Shown piece after piece: positions 1 through 12,366 of a stretch of 64,000 nt of DNA. This DNA comes from Lamellibrachia satsuma (Eukaryota > Annelida > Polychaeta > Sabellida > Siboglinidae). The stretch covers positions 2,676,001 to 2,740,000 of the forward strand of contig BSQZ01000026.1 in the NCBI GenBank assembly GCA_033239005.1, written 5' to 3'. Position 1 is the first letter of the stretch. Each line of letters opens with the position of its first letter. Position numbers and translations under genes: made by a program. The notes beneath the pieces were generated by a model. That model had not been told where the DNA came from. It did no database searches and saw only the letters and a list, made by a program, of their open reading frames with translations.

Positions 1-1589
1 CTGGATAGAGTAGAACGTATATTCTATATGATCATTTGCGCTTGTTCAGTGTCTATGTATTTTCTGGTACATTGTAACGTGCATGTGATTATCGATGTTT
101 TAGTCTAGTACTTTGTATGATGCATGTATGTACCGATGTTTCTTTTACGGTACCGTGTAAAATGCTACATTTGTATGGTACATGTATAAGTACTAACGTT
201 TATATTTCTTGTATGTCAAAGACATATTGTCTGTTTTAGTGAAGGTATACTCTTCACTGTATTCTAGCAACTTTGTTGTTTAGACGTACGGTAACAAAAC
301 CAAACTGACCTTTCCTTTAAGTTTTGTTTTAAATTGTTATGTTAAAAACAACATGTTGTTTTGAAAAAAAGTGTGGGAGGAATGTAAAATATAGGCCAGT
401 TTGATTTAATTAGTTTTTATGCGCTAATGTTAGTAAGTCATTTGGAAGTTTATTCGATGTATTAAGCCTAGATTAGCAACAGAAAAACAGGTTTCTAAAA
501 GTTTATAGTTAAACCACCCAAGTGGATATGGACAAAATCCATATGGTGTCAAAGATTGATGGTACTGTTTAGACGCTTCAGCTTTCCCTTTATAGCGACA
601 CGATTGTTGGAAAATCACCTCATATATATATATTTAACTTAGAGAACTGAAACTTTCAGAGATTGGTGTGTCCAAGTAAACGCTGTGAATTGTTTTCAGA
701 ATTTTTCATCGGGGTTTTCCATGGCATGGTGGCCATTTTGAATTTTAAATGACATGAGTCCCATTTGAAAACTACTTGTCATAGATGACCCAGAATTGGC
801 ATGCAGTTACCTTACACAACCCTAATGAGCACCTATAGAATTTTTTTGAATATTTGGTAAAACTTTTTTTTTTTGGTGATTTTTTTTCACATTTTTTTAT
901 CGGAAATGGAGGTGTCTGTCTACACACACGGTTCATTTTGTGATAACAGGTCAACTTTCAAAAAAACTAATCTATAGGCATTAAAAAGGAAACTATCAAG
1001 ATGAAATGTGAGAAGTTTCAAGCTATTCTGTTGAGAAATAACAAAATGGGGCTCGGTTGAAGATAACAAGCAAAGTAAAAAACACGTTTTTGAGAAAATC
1101 GCATTCAAAGTTTATATACATTAGGCAACACAGTTCAACTTCTAAAAACACATCCAGATGGATGAAACTTTGTATATGTCATTCAAACTGTCCTCTATCA
1201 TATGACACCAATAAAAGCCATCATATTTTACAGAAATTATAACATGTCCAAACCTAAGCAGTTCACAGCAACAGGAAGACAAAAAATGTGTTCCGAAAAT
1301 TAACATATCAATCTACAGTTCACTGCACAAATCTGGAGAGCAGATGTCCTTTGACCAATGAACAACTAATATAATAATGTATATTGATCATAAAAACTGC
1401 CTTTACAAAAATAAAACTATTGTATTTGGCAGAAATAACATGCAAAACCCATTTCATAGGAATAACGGGAGAAAATGTCAATCCTCACAGGTCACTGCAT
1501 GTATGTATATATCTGGAGAAGCGAATGATGTCCACTGTATCCACAATGTACATGTACACACACAGAATGTTTCTAGAATGTCCCTGGTT
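1..1589. other. No gene recognised
   Basis: AT-rich sequence without a convincing exon. A purine-rich run at about 368-381 followed by TGTAAAATATAGG could be the polypurine tract and 3' LTR start of an LTR element cut by the window edge, but no partner LTR or coding sequence is visible, so I do not call it. The short ORFs here have the composition of chance frames. Confidence 0.4.
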
Positions 1590-1595
1590 CATAGT

Positions 1596-1727
1596 TGGCA
1601 TCCTGGGCATGAACATGATGTGTCTCCCTCGTGCTGCTTTGCAATCATCGTCGAGAGCACCTTTTCACCATCTTCATCTGGAAAGTGCATCACTCCTATC
1701 TTTTCTAGAAGTTTGCCATAGCCAAAC
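1596..1727 (-). CDS. Possible terminal exon, unknown protein
   Basis: On the - strand, one frame after a possible acceptor AG (intron side ending GATGTAG) reads through RKFGYGKLLEKIGVMHF, an acidic D-E-D-G-E-K segment and MIAKQHEGDTS, then a Cys-rich end CSCPGCQL and a stop. The hydrophilic, K/E/D-rich composition is more protein-like than the neighbouring frames, but the pyrimidine tract before the acceptor is weak, no upstream exon was found and I recognise no family. It could be chance. Confidence 0.22.
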
Positions 1728-2161
1728 TTCCTCTACATCGCTGATGTCCATCAAGAAACATATGGTTCTGCATGACCTGATATCTGGAAATAGATAATAA
1801 ACATATTGTAAATAAATGCTGCTGACAAAATACAGCATTGTTGTATGTATAATTATTATCTCTATTGCATTGCTAGAAGATGTACGTTGAATAAAATTCA
1901 AATCCATGCTGTACAAAACATCTAAAGGCATCTAAATTATCGGTAAGGGTGGTCCTGGCGGGCCATACCTGCTTTAGCATTAGGCTTCAAAATTACCGGT
2001 CAGATTTAACCATGTTTTGTTTTAATCTTCTAGACATTAAGTGTCTAAGTGATGTTTACATTCACTACTTTTCTTTACGGTTTACAGTGATAGATGTCTT
2101 CACTGTTATTTTTATTTGTCATCATGAGTGATTATATTGCAACTACGTACGTGGCCGTCTG

Positions 2162-2551
2162 ATGTACAAGATTAAAATCGTTTCAAACCTGGAGAACAAT
2201 TCGTTGATTGGTCGAGTGACTACAAATTCAGTTATAAATCTCAACCTAGCGCAAAAACGACGGACAATCAAAATAGCTTTCGTTGTGAGAAATGCCTCAT
2301 GGACCATTGCGTGCGGCCCCGAAGAAGACAAGAAGAGGGAGGCATGTATCTTACAAAATGATCAACTGATCAATTATTATTTACACCGGGAATTTTATCA
2401 AATTCGAAAAATTAATTGGAGGGGAATCCGACGAGTCGCTAGTGTCAGTGCACCTGGGTCGCCAACTCACCGCCCAGTCACCAGTGTGCGTTTTAATGCG
2501 TATTTACAATGCAACTCAATTACAGTGTATCGGGAATCCCTTGGCCAATAA
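2162..2551 (+). CDS. Unrecognised 129-codon ORF
   Basis: An ATG-started open frame of 129 codons in a patch richer in GC and CpG than its surroundings. The product would be basic, with no signal peptide, membrane span or recognisable motif; Cys residues are few and scattered. There is no poly(A) signal or partner exon that I can tie to it. The length is above most chance frames in this AT-rich region, which is the only argument for it. It may equally be a decayed repeat or a chance ORF. Confidence 0.15.
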   Translation: MYKIKIVSNLENNSLIGRVTTNSVINLNLAQKRRTIKIAFVVRNASWTIACGPEEDKKREACILQNDQLINYYLHREFYQIRKINWRGIRRVASVSAPGSPTHRPVTSVRFNAYLQCNSITVYRESLGQ

Positions 2552-2963
2552 CAGTGCATGTTTGTCGTATGATACCCTATGCCCATAGCGGGGGAAATGG
2601 TTGAAATGCCCTACTACAAATGTTAATGTATTCGATCATAAAACTGAGATTATTTGTGAAGATATTAGCTTAAACATAATTTAATATCGTCGCATGTCCG
2701 CGTCATTCATCTGGACGGTGTTTGAATTGAAGTAGTGGTCTTCACCCCAGTGAATGGTGTCTCTCCATTCCTCCCTTATTTCTCCTTTGACTCCTATCAT
2801 TGTTTGTCCTCAGTGAATCTTTTCTCAACTAGACCAAGGTGTTTTAAAACTTTTAGCAACATCACTAGCAATAGGTCATTATGTTTACAGAAGTCGTAGC
2901 TAGTTGGGCCTCTATGTCAAGGAGTATGCTTTTGTAGCTAGCAGAGAGCTTATAGGGCTAAAA

Positions 2964-3270
2964 TAAGGTAAAGGTTCTTAAATAGCATGGTATCCAGTCC
3001 ATAGGACTGTTCAAAGCACTTTACACTTCACCCCCTGGCAGACCTGCTCATTCCAACGCCATTTCGACTTCTCTGGGAAACATACAGCCGTTACTGTGTG
3101 AAGACTATTCGTTTACATATCAACCACTGTCAATAGCCAGGTCCTCATTTACAGCTGAGTGAACTGTAAACGAAATAGCCCAAGCTTTGAAACGGCAGCA
3201 AGAGGATTCAAAACTGGGTCCTCTCAATTGGGAGTCCAATGTTCGATAACCACTGTGCTTTCACGCCCCA
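2964..3270 (-). mobile_element. tRNA-derived SINE
   Basis: Read on the - strand, this begins with a tRNA-like head (A-box-like AGCACAGTGGTTA, a GGACTCCCAATTGAGAG anticodon region, degenerate B box GTTTTGAATCC) and continues into a body with CAGCTGTAAATGAGGACCTGG and TGCCAGGGGGTGAAGTGTAA, ending in AACCTTTACCTT. The same head and body occur on the + strand at 12074-12366 and 39400-39705, which defines the family. The B box is damaged (TTTTGAATCC instead of GGTTCGAATC), so this is an old copy. Confidence 0.8.
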
Positions 3271-3937
3271 TGTTACAGGGTTCACCAATGTGAAATAAAA
3301 ATATCAGTGGATGATTGTAATATCAGATATTGCTGTTAGTATAATATTTATTTAACTTAACAATTTAACCATTTATTTATCTTAGCCAAGCTAAAAAAAA
3401 TGACAATTACTTCAGCAGATCAGTTTTAGTTATGCCTGTGGTGAAAGACAAATTCATAACATGAACTCGGATAGGTTATAGGTTTCTTCTCAGTTTCAAC
3501 TGTATATTACTTTATATCACATTGCACTACTTGTGTTGGCTTTCGAAACAAGTCGGCTCACTTGTCCATGCTAATGTCCTCCCATGGCTTCAAGAGGGAG
3601 CATATTTATGTGGTCCTTTGTCACCAGTAAAGCCTTTATACCATAAAATGGCTACTGTCAGACATGTTTACATACTAGCTATGTTTGTCACTGCAGTGGT
3701 AGGGCTTCAGGGTGCTTGACATGACGTGTACCAGTTACACTACAGCATCAATTGTGTAATACACTGTACACCAAATCAGTCGGAACAACTGCACATTACC
3801 TGTGTGCATTGTAGTTTGTTGGGTCAAACTACTTTTGAGAAAATCCAATCAAACAGACTGTCTCCATTAATTTTATGAACCATGATTTTTAGAAAGGTTT
3901 TCGTCAATAAGTACTAAATACTATAATTATAAATCCA
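3271..3937. other. No gene recognised
   Basis: Sequence between the SINE and the start of duplication copy A. A 65-codon frame at 3522-3719 has no recognisable domain and no splice context. Confidence 0.4.
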
Positions 3938-4654
3938 GCTTTTGTGTTTACAACAAACTGACAACACGTAAAATGAGAACAGATTAAGAAAATCGTCATT
4001 TTATTCGGGAATAGAAGCAACAAGGCACGGCACAGATTGATGATGGATTTTTATCCTTCAATGTTCATGCCTAGATTTATGTTGGGCTTTCGGCAGGTGT
4101 TTGCTAGTATTTAGCAACAAGATCGCATTGATCTAATATAGAATATTTGTGCATAATTACCAACCATAATCAATTACGCTGTTATGTGTAAGGTGTAAAC
4201 ATAATTGTCTGCCTGAATTAGGTACATTTATCATGTTCATACATGGGCGCTTCAGATTCCAGTTCTATTAAAAAAAATATTTTTACTGCCAACTTCTGGG
4301 GCAAGTTCACAATTGTCGACATTGTACAAAGTGTACTAATTTTCATACCCCTATACTCGCCACCAGGGGCTTATGACTTAACTACATCAGTACCCCTGGC
4401 AGATTGACCTATTGAAATGCTGACTTTTTAATTGCTGTGTTAACCAATAATATTGCTCGCTCAGATTTACAGGGCCCGCATATGGGAACTTAATTGGTAG
4501 TGGATCAGTTGTTGCTGGCCAGACGGGTAATAATGGGCATTTCATGGGAACACCATTTGAAGTTTAGACACGGACATGTCAAGTTCTCATAAACATGTCT
4601 ACCGAGACATGAAGTAGGACAAAGTACAAAATAAATTGACAAATCCACGTTGTT

Positions 4655-4870
4655 AGGTTTGCCAGGGGTTGTGTGGTGCTACTACCACCACTGACTATCG
4701 AGGATGCTCCTCCCCAGGGGTTGTGTGGTACTACCACCCCTGACTACTGAGGATGCTCCTCCCAAGGGGTTGTGTGGTACTACTACCACCCCTGACTACT
4801 GAGGATGCTCCTCCCCAGGGGTTGTGTGGTGCTACTACCACGGCTGACTACCGAGGATGCTCCTCCCTGA
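4655..4870 (+). repeat. Tandem repeat, about 53-bp unit
   Basis: Four diverged units of GGGGTTGTGTGGTGCTACTA, then CCACCNCTGACTACNGAGG and ATGCTCCTCCCC. The array is absent from the matching part of copy B. The 60-codon frame crossing it is a by-product of the repeat. Confidence 0.85.
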
Positions 4871-5662
4871 ATTGGTACTTTAAAATGTTGATAATTTTCC
4901 ACATTAAAAAATATATCAATGTAGCAACGTTATGACACAGTGCATGTATATAGGACATACAACAGTAACCATCAGAACATGTTTACAAACATCCTCCAAT
5001 AATTATGTTAGTTTTTTTTTTTTAAACTCCGTGATGACATATTGATAATTTTTTTACGTTTTGAATTTCCAAGATGTCGGACTGTATCTCAGTGCTACAC
5101 CATGAACGGCTACGTGATTTAAAACAACAGTAGTTCTGTAACAGTTCACTGTGTGGCGCTGCATGATGCAACGGTGGTCATATACCGTATTCAACCAACA
5201 TTTAAAAAATTAGTATGCCTGTCTTGACCCCTCCCCACTCAATGTTTTGTACGAACAACTAAACACTAACAATTGTGAACAGCCCTAACAGATAGTACAG
5301 AAAAAATATATAATCATAATGTGACATATCTTAATTAATGCATACAAATTGCTGTTGATTCTAAATAACTGCGTACAACAATCACTGAATCACACACCTA
5401 TCAATATGTGGTCATGAGTTTTTGGGAAACTAACAATGGTGCATTTGGTTGACAAAGCTCTCTTTCATTCATTCCTACCCCACTTGATGCACTGGGGAGA
5501 GTATTCCCCTTGAACCAAACCCTAAATCCTATCATATCCACTCAAACTCCCAAAGAAAAGCATTGACAGGAACATTAATTAGTGAAAAAATAATTATGAA
5601 ATAACACAACAAAGAACTAATTTAAGAGAAAATGGTGATTAGCTAAAGTGAGTTGTCATAAT

Positions 5663-5766
5663 TTAGTGGTGTCCTTCAGTGGTGACCTTGAATGTTCGGA
5701 TCTGCATGGGTTGAAGCGTCACCTCCAATGTGTCAGCGTTGACAGGTGTCACACTGTCACTCATTG
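5663..5766 (-). CDS. Terminal exon, lysosomal alpha-mannosidase-like (copy A)
   Basis: Lysosomal alpha-mannosidase (GH38) trims mannose residues from N-glycans in the lysosome; only the C-terminal exon is seen here. The - strand reads CTTTCAG (acceptor, 5767-5773), two bases of a split codon, then 33 codons and TAA: MSDSVTPVNADTLEV, TLQPMQIRTF, KVTTEGHH. The core L-x-P-M-(Q/E)-I-R-T-F is the signature at the extreme C-terminus of the MAN2B1 family, from memory of the family. A near-identical exon lies at 32524-32630 in copy B. Upstream exons would lie at higher coordinates on the - strand; I searched and recognised none, so I cannot say whether A belongs to its own gene, is an alternative last exon, or is a leftover. 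No catalytic residues lie in this exon. Confidence 0.62.
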
Positions 5767-5773
5767 CTGAAAG

Positions 5774-6825
5774 GGAACAGAAAAAAACATCAGTATATAT
5801 TTTTTTTTTACTTATAAGTTATTATAAGTACTTGTGTAGGTGGACGAATAATAAACTTCCAATTAATAACTGCGCCTTATTAATATAGTACTGTTTAGGC
5901 TTCATTTATATCTACAGTTCATTTGCAGAGTGTCTTTCTGCAAACAGCTCCATTTGTACATTGCATATTTATTTTAAAATAAACTTACACATTCCATAAT
6001 GACAATGTTGAAACACAATAATGTGTTGTTTTGTTAACACTCCCAACAATTATACAAGAAGCAGCATATGGCTTTTAAAACTATTACCAGCCAGCAACCA
6101 TCCTACAAAAAGCATCCCCAGCCTGTGTGATAGTGGCAGGAATATGGCTTCAGGTGATGAAAGAATTCTTCAGAACTACAAAGTTACAAGATAATGACTA
6201 AGTGGGTAAATACAAAACATGATTTATTCTATTGCTGTGTTGTTGTGTTCACTAAGCTCTGCTAATGGCTTACAAGGTAGACAATTCTGCCACACCCCCT
6301 GGAACCCTCTATAGTACCCTACCCCCGGACAGTTGCTACTAATATAATTGCCCTTCCAGACAATTGTCCCTTCATATACACAAAGTGGATACGGGTAACT
6401 GTGGATACCTTATTAGGATGTCTGGTAATATTATTTGAGGGGGGTTTGCTTGTAGGAAATAAATGGACGCACAGTAAAGTACATATCAAAAGGAAGTTGT
6501 TGAGTCGTTGCTATGAAGCATAGTGTTGGCAACTGCAATTGATGTCCTGATCTTGAAGCACATCGAATATATTACAAACTACTTGAGACATTCATTTTTA
6601 TAAATAAACATTAAAGGGCATTCCAAAATATCTGTACTATAAATTATGAAATATATTTGTCAGATAATATAATAAGTTTAAGAAATTTTAATTATCATGA
6701 AAAAAATCTACAAATAATTATGATAACTACACAGCATTTATATTTACATAAAACATGGAAAAATGTTGCAGTGGGACAATTAGTTTTAATCATGCATTGG
6801 GTTAATACGCACTACAATACTTATA
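5774..6825. other. Non-coding part of copy A
   Basis: Similar to 32640-33280 of copy B up to about 6330. I see no exon; CATAATGACAATGTTGAAACA next to a donor-like CTTAC is conserved in both copies, but no frame with an acceptor goes with it. Confidence 0.4.
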
Positions 6826-7781
6826 CAGTCGCGCCTCGTTATAACGCGGTAGTCGGGGTCCACGACTCCGGACCGCGTTGTAAGCGAGGCGCGTTAGGTG
6901 TTCTCATGTCTGCCACCAGGGAGCTACTAAACAACAGCGACCGCCGCCCGCTGCACCAAGTCCATGAACCCTGACCCTGTCGAAGCCCCGTGTGCTTGCA
7001 GCATTGTCTTATACGACAATATGCAGTTTATGGAACTTACACACCCTCTTGACTCTTGAACTTAATAAAACACATGTACGTATGGAATAGATCTACTACG
7101 ATGATGATGTACTGGACCAACAGGCCTACGAATCGAAAATAATAACCTGGACCTGAGCAGCCGAAAACGTATATGATTTGACAAACGTAGTATGCAAGCT
7201 GATAAAACACATAAAAAGACAATAGGTAGAATTAATAATTGTTTCACTTCGTCTTTCAACCGATCTCGATCGAAGCATAAATTTATTACGCACCACTTAA
7301 CATCGATTCATCGTTTCATATGCGGATGACGAATTCGTATTTTCGCCACCGGTAGCGCCTTGGGTTAGGAATTTGGCATGTTGGTTTCGTGTCGCGAAAA
7401 CGATTAAATTTACGATGTAACGGAAGCATGTAATTTCACCCAAGTGTTATATTGGTACTGCATGTAAAATGCATTTAAAACGGTTGATCTGATTCTTACG
7501 CGAGGCATATTTGTGAATATCGATTGCAATTTACAAACCGTCGAAGTGAAGCCAGCGACAGCGATTGATGTCGGCGGCAGCGCAAAACAAACAACACGTT
7601 GATACTCGTTCATTGACATTGTTCACCTAATGTTTCTTGAGAACTGTCAAAGCAATTCTAAGTAGGTTTAAGCGGGCCCATTTTACATTTTCCCCTGGCG
7701 GCAGAAATTCGGGGTCCACGACCGACCGCGTTATATCCGAATCCGCGTAATAACGGGGCGCGTTATAACGAGGCGCGACTG
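6826..7781 (+). mobile_element. Non-autonomous pogo/Tigger-like DNA transposon
   Basis: The ends are inverted repeats, CAGTCGCGCCTCGTTATAAC at the left and its reverse complement at 7759-7781, flanked on both sides by the dinucleotide TA (6824-6825 and 7782-7783). This is the terminus and TA target-site pattern of the pogo/Tigger branch of Tc1/mariner elements. Inside the left and right ends the sequence GGGGTCCACGA and further ACGCGG blocks recur in inverted order, so the terminal structure is longer than the perfect arm. No transposase frame is present in the 956 bp, so it must have depended on a partner element. It sits in the part of copy A that copy B lacks. Confidence 0.85.
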
Positions 7782-7887
7782 TATATGTGTTGAGTAAATT
7801 TTGTATGTGATGGGGAAATTATGCCGAGGGGTAATTGTCTAGTTGGTAACTGTCTGGGGGCAAATGTCAGCAGGTGTAGGACATTCT

Positions 7888-8590
7888 CCCGGGATGTTTT
7901 TGCTCCCCCCGGACAACCCCCCACTAAAATGAATAGGTGGAAGTTCCCCCTCTAGTTTATAAGTAATAATTGATCAGTTTTATTGCAATCCCACATAACT
8001 ACAACAACATCCCACATAACTACAATGACATCACATAAATACAACATCCCACATAACTACAACATCCCACATAACTACAACAACATCCCACATAACTACA
8101 ACAACATCCCATATAACTGCAACAACAATCTTCTATGTGACATCACATACATCAAAGTAATAATGCACCGTAGCAACAAACTTGTGTAGCACCTGTTTCA
8201 CCTGAGAGTGACATTGTGACACTGAGGAATGAAACCACTTTGCAATTTAATTTATAAAGAAAGACTTTAAAAATACTTTATCTCATTCACTGTGTTGAAC
8301 CCACACCACAACCCAGCAATGATAAGTTCTTGTGTGACGTCACATCATTATAACAACACTGAGGAAAGAAACCACTTTGCAGTTGACTTCATAAAGACTT
8401 TAGATTTCATAAAGCCTATATCTGGTTCATTGTGTATATATTTATACTTATTTTTTATTAATTAGTAAAGAAATATTCAGAAATAAAATATATTTCCTTG
8501 ATAGTATACATACAAAATGGAGGGGGAAACACAGCCCTATTAATTTTAGTGGGGGAAACATTGAGGGAGGAAACATCCGGGGGAAAGGTC
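7888..8590. repeat. Dispersed inverted repeat arms
   Basis: About 70 bp at 7888-7957 (GGGATGTTTTTG, CCCCCCACTAAAATGAATAG, TTCCCCCTC) recurs in inverted orientation at 8515-8590 (GAGGGGGAAACA, TTAATTTTAGTGGGGG, GGATGTTT in reverse). The 560-bp interval holds the 21-bp tandem repeat and non-coding sequence. It may be a fold-back element; no target duplication was identified. Confidence 0.5.
7986..8125 (+). repeat. Tandem repeat, CATCCCACATAACTACAACA
   Basis: Six to seven imperfect units of about 18-21 bp. The 68-codon frame over it is a repeat by-product. Confidence 0.85.
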
Positions 8591-8837
8591 CAGGTAGAGG
8601 GGGGCATTGTGCATACCCCGAAATACAGGTAGCATATGAGATGTGAAATTTCAATAAATAATTAGCTACTAGCTCATTGAATCATCCTTTATTTGACCCC
8701 TTAAAACTACACCAGTGACAACAGACATTGATGTAGCCTTTTCTGAAGCTGCTGGTGAGGGTGCTTAATCAAGTTGGCACTTTGGTGTCCCACTTTTCCC
8801 CCTTGAAGTTGACACTATGGTGCCTCTGAGGATCATT

Positions 8838-9228
8838 GTGATACCAATCAGAAGTGTTCATGTGATAACAGTCAGAAGTGTTCATGTGATATCAGTCAGA
8901 AGTGTTCGTGTGATAACAGTCAGAAGTGTTCATGTAATAACAGTCAGAAGTGTTAATGTAATACAGTCACAAGTGTTAATGTAATACAGTCACAAGTGTT
9001 AATGTAATACAGTCACAAGTGTTAATGTAAATCAGTCAGAAGTGTTCATGTAATAATAGTCAGAAATGTTAATGTAATACAGTCACAAGTGTTAATGTAA
9101 TACAGTCACAAGTGTTAATGTAATACAGTCAAGTGTTAATGTGATACAGTCACAAGTGTTAATGTAATACAGTCAAGTGTTAATGTGATACAGTCACAAG
9201 TGTTCATGTAATAATAGTCAGAAGTGAT
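8838..9228 (+). repeat. Tandem repeat, about 22-24-bp unit
   Basis: About seventeen units of the form AATGTAATACAGTCACAAGTGTT with variants GTGATAACAGTCAGAAGTGTTC. Two sub-types cluster: the AGAAGTGTTC form at the edges and the ACAAGTGTTA form in the centre, as expected from serial local duplication. Confidence 0.88.
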
Positions 9229-12073
9229 TAAAAACTCACTGTCAAAAATGCCATTGTTTGAGCTTAAAGATGTTGAAAAACTGAAGGTAAACACATACAT
9301 GTTTACCTCTGTAAGTTTCTAACGTCCTTGTTTCTTTTTATTAGTCAATTTTTTATTATTTAACCTTTATACATAATAGCAGTAAAATGAGTACCATATA
9401 ATCTCTCGACATGTTTGTTGTTAATAATAACGTAGATGATGATTTTGACTGTGGAGATTTGACCAACTGATGTTTGTTGACAGGACTCAATAACAGCCTG
9501 CTAATCACTCTCTTTTGCCAAGGCCAGACAGACATTTACAAATGTTTATTATTCTCCTCACCTCACCTCAAACAGTTCGATGTGAAATGGAACTACAGTT
9601 GAGGTTAGACCATTATTTATTTTCCATAGGTGACCATGTTATCTGTCTTTAGTCTTGTATGCAAAATAAAGATTTGGATTGTATAACAATGGCACACATT
9701 GTTGCATGTCATGTCACTGACGTGTCATGTCACCGACAAGCTGCAGAGTTTGCACTGAATCCTACAATTTTTTTCTCAAGAAAATCAACATATTAGATGC
9801 ATATTCTGCTAAACAGCAACTAAGAATTTAATCCGGTGAGCAGCAGAAATGTAAAGGTCTGCAAAAAATGTTTTCAAGGTGCAAAAAACCTTGAAGGGCA
9901 CAATTATTGTTGTCACTTTAGTGACGTACGTATAATAATGATTACATACATGAAATGTGTGTTTATTGCATTTTAATAATTTTTAAATATCTCAGATGAG
10001 CCCAGTGGGAACTTGGTTGGTAACTACGCTGTACACTCCTACTTGGTTGACTATGCCTAGTCAAGGACTGCTGGCAGATCAGTCAGGCGTGGCACCATTG
10101 AATATATAGTGAGCCAAGACTAATGTGTCCGAACCCCCAGCTGATTATGGTTGACACTACTGCGAGGCATGCCGAATGTATAGCTAAAATAATGTGGATA
10201 AAACTACTGAAAACATTAAGTAAAAACATTTACAATGAATACTGCTAAGAACTGTTTGGGGTCTGCAGGAGTTACTAAAAGGAGATTCAAAAGAAATTAG
10301 TGTTTAGTTGAGACTTGAAACTGGCACGATTGTCTGAGGTTAGGTAAAATGTTCAATACATTCGCCTTGGCTATCACTAACGAGCCTTGACGTGAACATC
10401 CGTAAGTTTATCTTTGATGTAATTCTTATTTATTACATCTGGTCCTCTGCTCTGTCACACCACAATATGTCTCACAATATCTGTCACAAATGTTTTTCAC
10501 TAGAACTGACAACATCATTACATCAGCATCATAAATAGGACAGAAGCTAACATGGTCTACACACGCTGTTAGCAAAACACCTACACACTAATGGAGTTTG
10601 ATTGGCCAAAAGAGATCACAAACTTGTATCACTGGTGTGCTTGTATCACTGGGGTGCTTGGCAAGAGTATGCTTATAGTGTCTGGGAAGTTTTTTGCGGA
10701 AGTTGATATATTATAACTTTCTGTTGAACTGTGTGCAGCAGAGGTTGACTTTTGATGTATGCATTTTTAAAATTCCTGTCACAATGTACAATGTAGCCAC
10801 AGCTAGATCATTGGAATCTTTAGTTTTTAATTCAGTTGAATACTGTTTACAACATTTAAAAATGGAAGGTGGCTTATTAGTGAGGAAGGTGGCTTATCTT
10901 AATGTAATTGTGACTAGAATAAAAAATACATACAATGTCATTTGCTCCTATTTTGTTACTGCCTGACCATGTCTCGTGTAACTCACGGTTGTTATGGTTT
11001 TAGTTTTGTGTTTGGCTGTACAGTACCCCTTTCTTGTTACATTTGGTCATTTTAAAGATAGTTTTCCACTTCAGCTTGCAGCTAATTTATCTTGTTCAAG
11101 ATCACCAGTATATATAGGGCCTACTGCAGGGTAACCTTCTGGGTATTCAACCTTCACACGCAGGCACACATATAAGCTTAGATATGAAATCAGCTGTGCA
11201 AACGTTGTCTTTCTAGGTTTATTTCCATGTATAGGAACTGTTTTAAGGCAGGTAGTGCTTCATCAGGACAGTGGGATCATACACACCATTTCTTGTAATA
11301 TTATATACTGATATTATTAATTATTATAATTAATAACATACTTATCTTAATAGCAAAACAGCAACATGATTAAAATTATTAAACCTGGACGTACTGATCT
11401 ATTACCACCCCACCCACCAACGGGTGACTAAGTGTGCCCCCCTCTGGCCCCCTTTGTTAGGTTCTAGTCACATAACTGATTTGGAGTACAAATTTGTTGA
11501 CGTAGCCAGAGAAGGCAGTTACTCAGACGAACAAACTTTTCTTCAGGCCCTTGTTTTGATCACCAGTGTCTTGGCATACAAGTTCTTGATACATCTGTGT
11601 CATGATAGTTGTTTGTTGTTGATGTTGTTTGTGTGGCCATCGTCTGCTAAGTCGAGCAGCGTATCTTTTCAGACTGCTACAGAAGAACTGGTAGTGGGCG
11701 ACAATTTTGCCAATCAATGAATCAACCTGTTGTTTCGTGGCAAGGACTTTGTCCCCGTCACCATGCCAACAACTAGGCTTTCCCTGCAGCTCACATTTCA
11801 TGTCATATCATCAGCAGCATTGCAGGGAGCGGACCCATTTGGTGGCCAAAAAGGGGGGTCCAAATTCCCTGGACCCCCCTCTCTGAATCTGCCCCCTCCC
11901 CCGGTTAGCTGTGGTCTTTGTTTTGTCTTGCATCCTTTTTTTACATTTTATAATTTCAAAGGTGATTTTTCATTTGAGTTTACAGCTAATTTCTCTAGTT
12001 CAAGATCATCAACATACTGATCAGCATCAACTAAAGGGTGTTTATACAATTTTGCTTCACATGGGGCTTTACG
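9229..12073. other. No gene recognised (copy A)
   Basis: Part of this (to about 10.84 kb) has no counterpart in copy B; from 10.84 kb it matches 35.04-35.33 and 37.03-39.4 kb. Frames at 10694-10966 and 11424-11720 lack coding character, and the copy B counterparts are not open in the same way, arguing against coding. Confidence 0.45.
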
Positions 12074-12366
12074 AAGGGTGTGGTAGCATAGCGGTTAGAA
12101 TGTTGGACTCTTAATCAACAGAACCTGGGTTCGAATCTTCTTGCTGCCGTTACGAAGCTGGGCAATTTTTTTTCACCACACATTGCCACAGTTCACTCAG
12201 CTGTATAAACGAGTACCTGGCCATAGACAGTAGTTGCAGCATGGCTGAAATCTTCCTAGAGAAGTTGAGTTGGTGTTGGAATGAACAGGTTTGCCAGGGG
12301 GTGAAGTGTGCTTGAACAGTCTAAAGGACTAGATATTGTGCTACGTAAGAACGTACCTTTACCTTT
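12074..12366 (+). mobile_element. tRNA-derived SINE (copy A)
   Basis: The head has an A box (TAGCATAGCGGTTAGAATG), a tRNA-like anticodon arm reading GGACTCTTAATC (loop centre CTT, Lys-like) and an intact B box GGTTCGAATC at 12128-12137. The body follows with CAGCTGTATAAACGAGTACC and TTGCCAGGGGGTGAAGTGTG. The copy at 39400-39705 sits at the same place in duplication copy B, within the same flank ATACAATTTTGCTTCACATG, so the insertion is older than the duplication. It is not a tRNA gene: the anticodon stem is mismatched and there is no closing acceptor stem. Confidence 0.85.

Noticed and set aside
12074..12150. tRNA-Lys-like gene with A and B boxes
   Set aside because: Anticodon stem mismatched, no acceptor-stem closure, and the same head joined to the same body occurs in three copies: a SINE.
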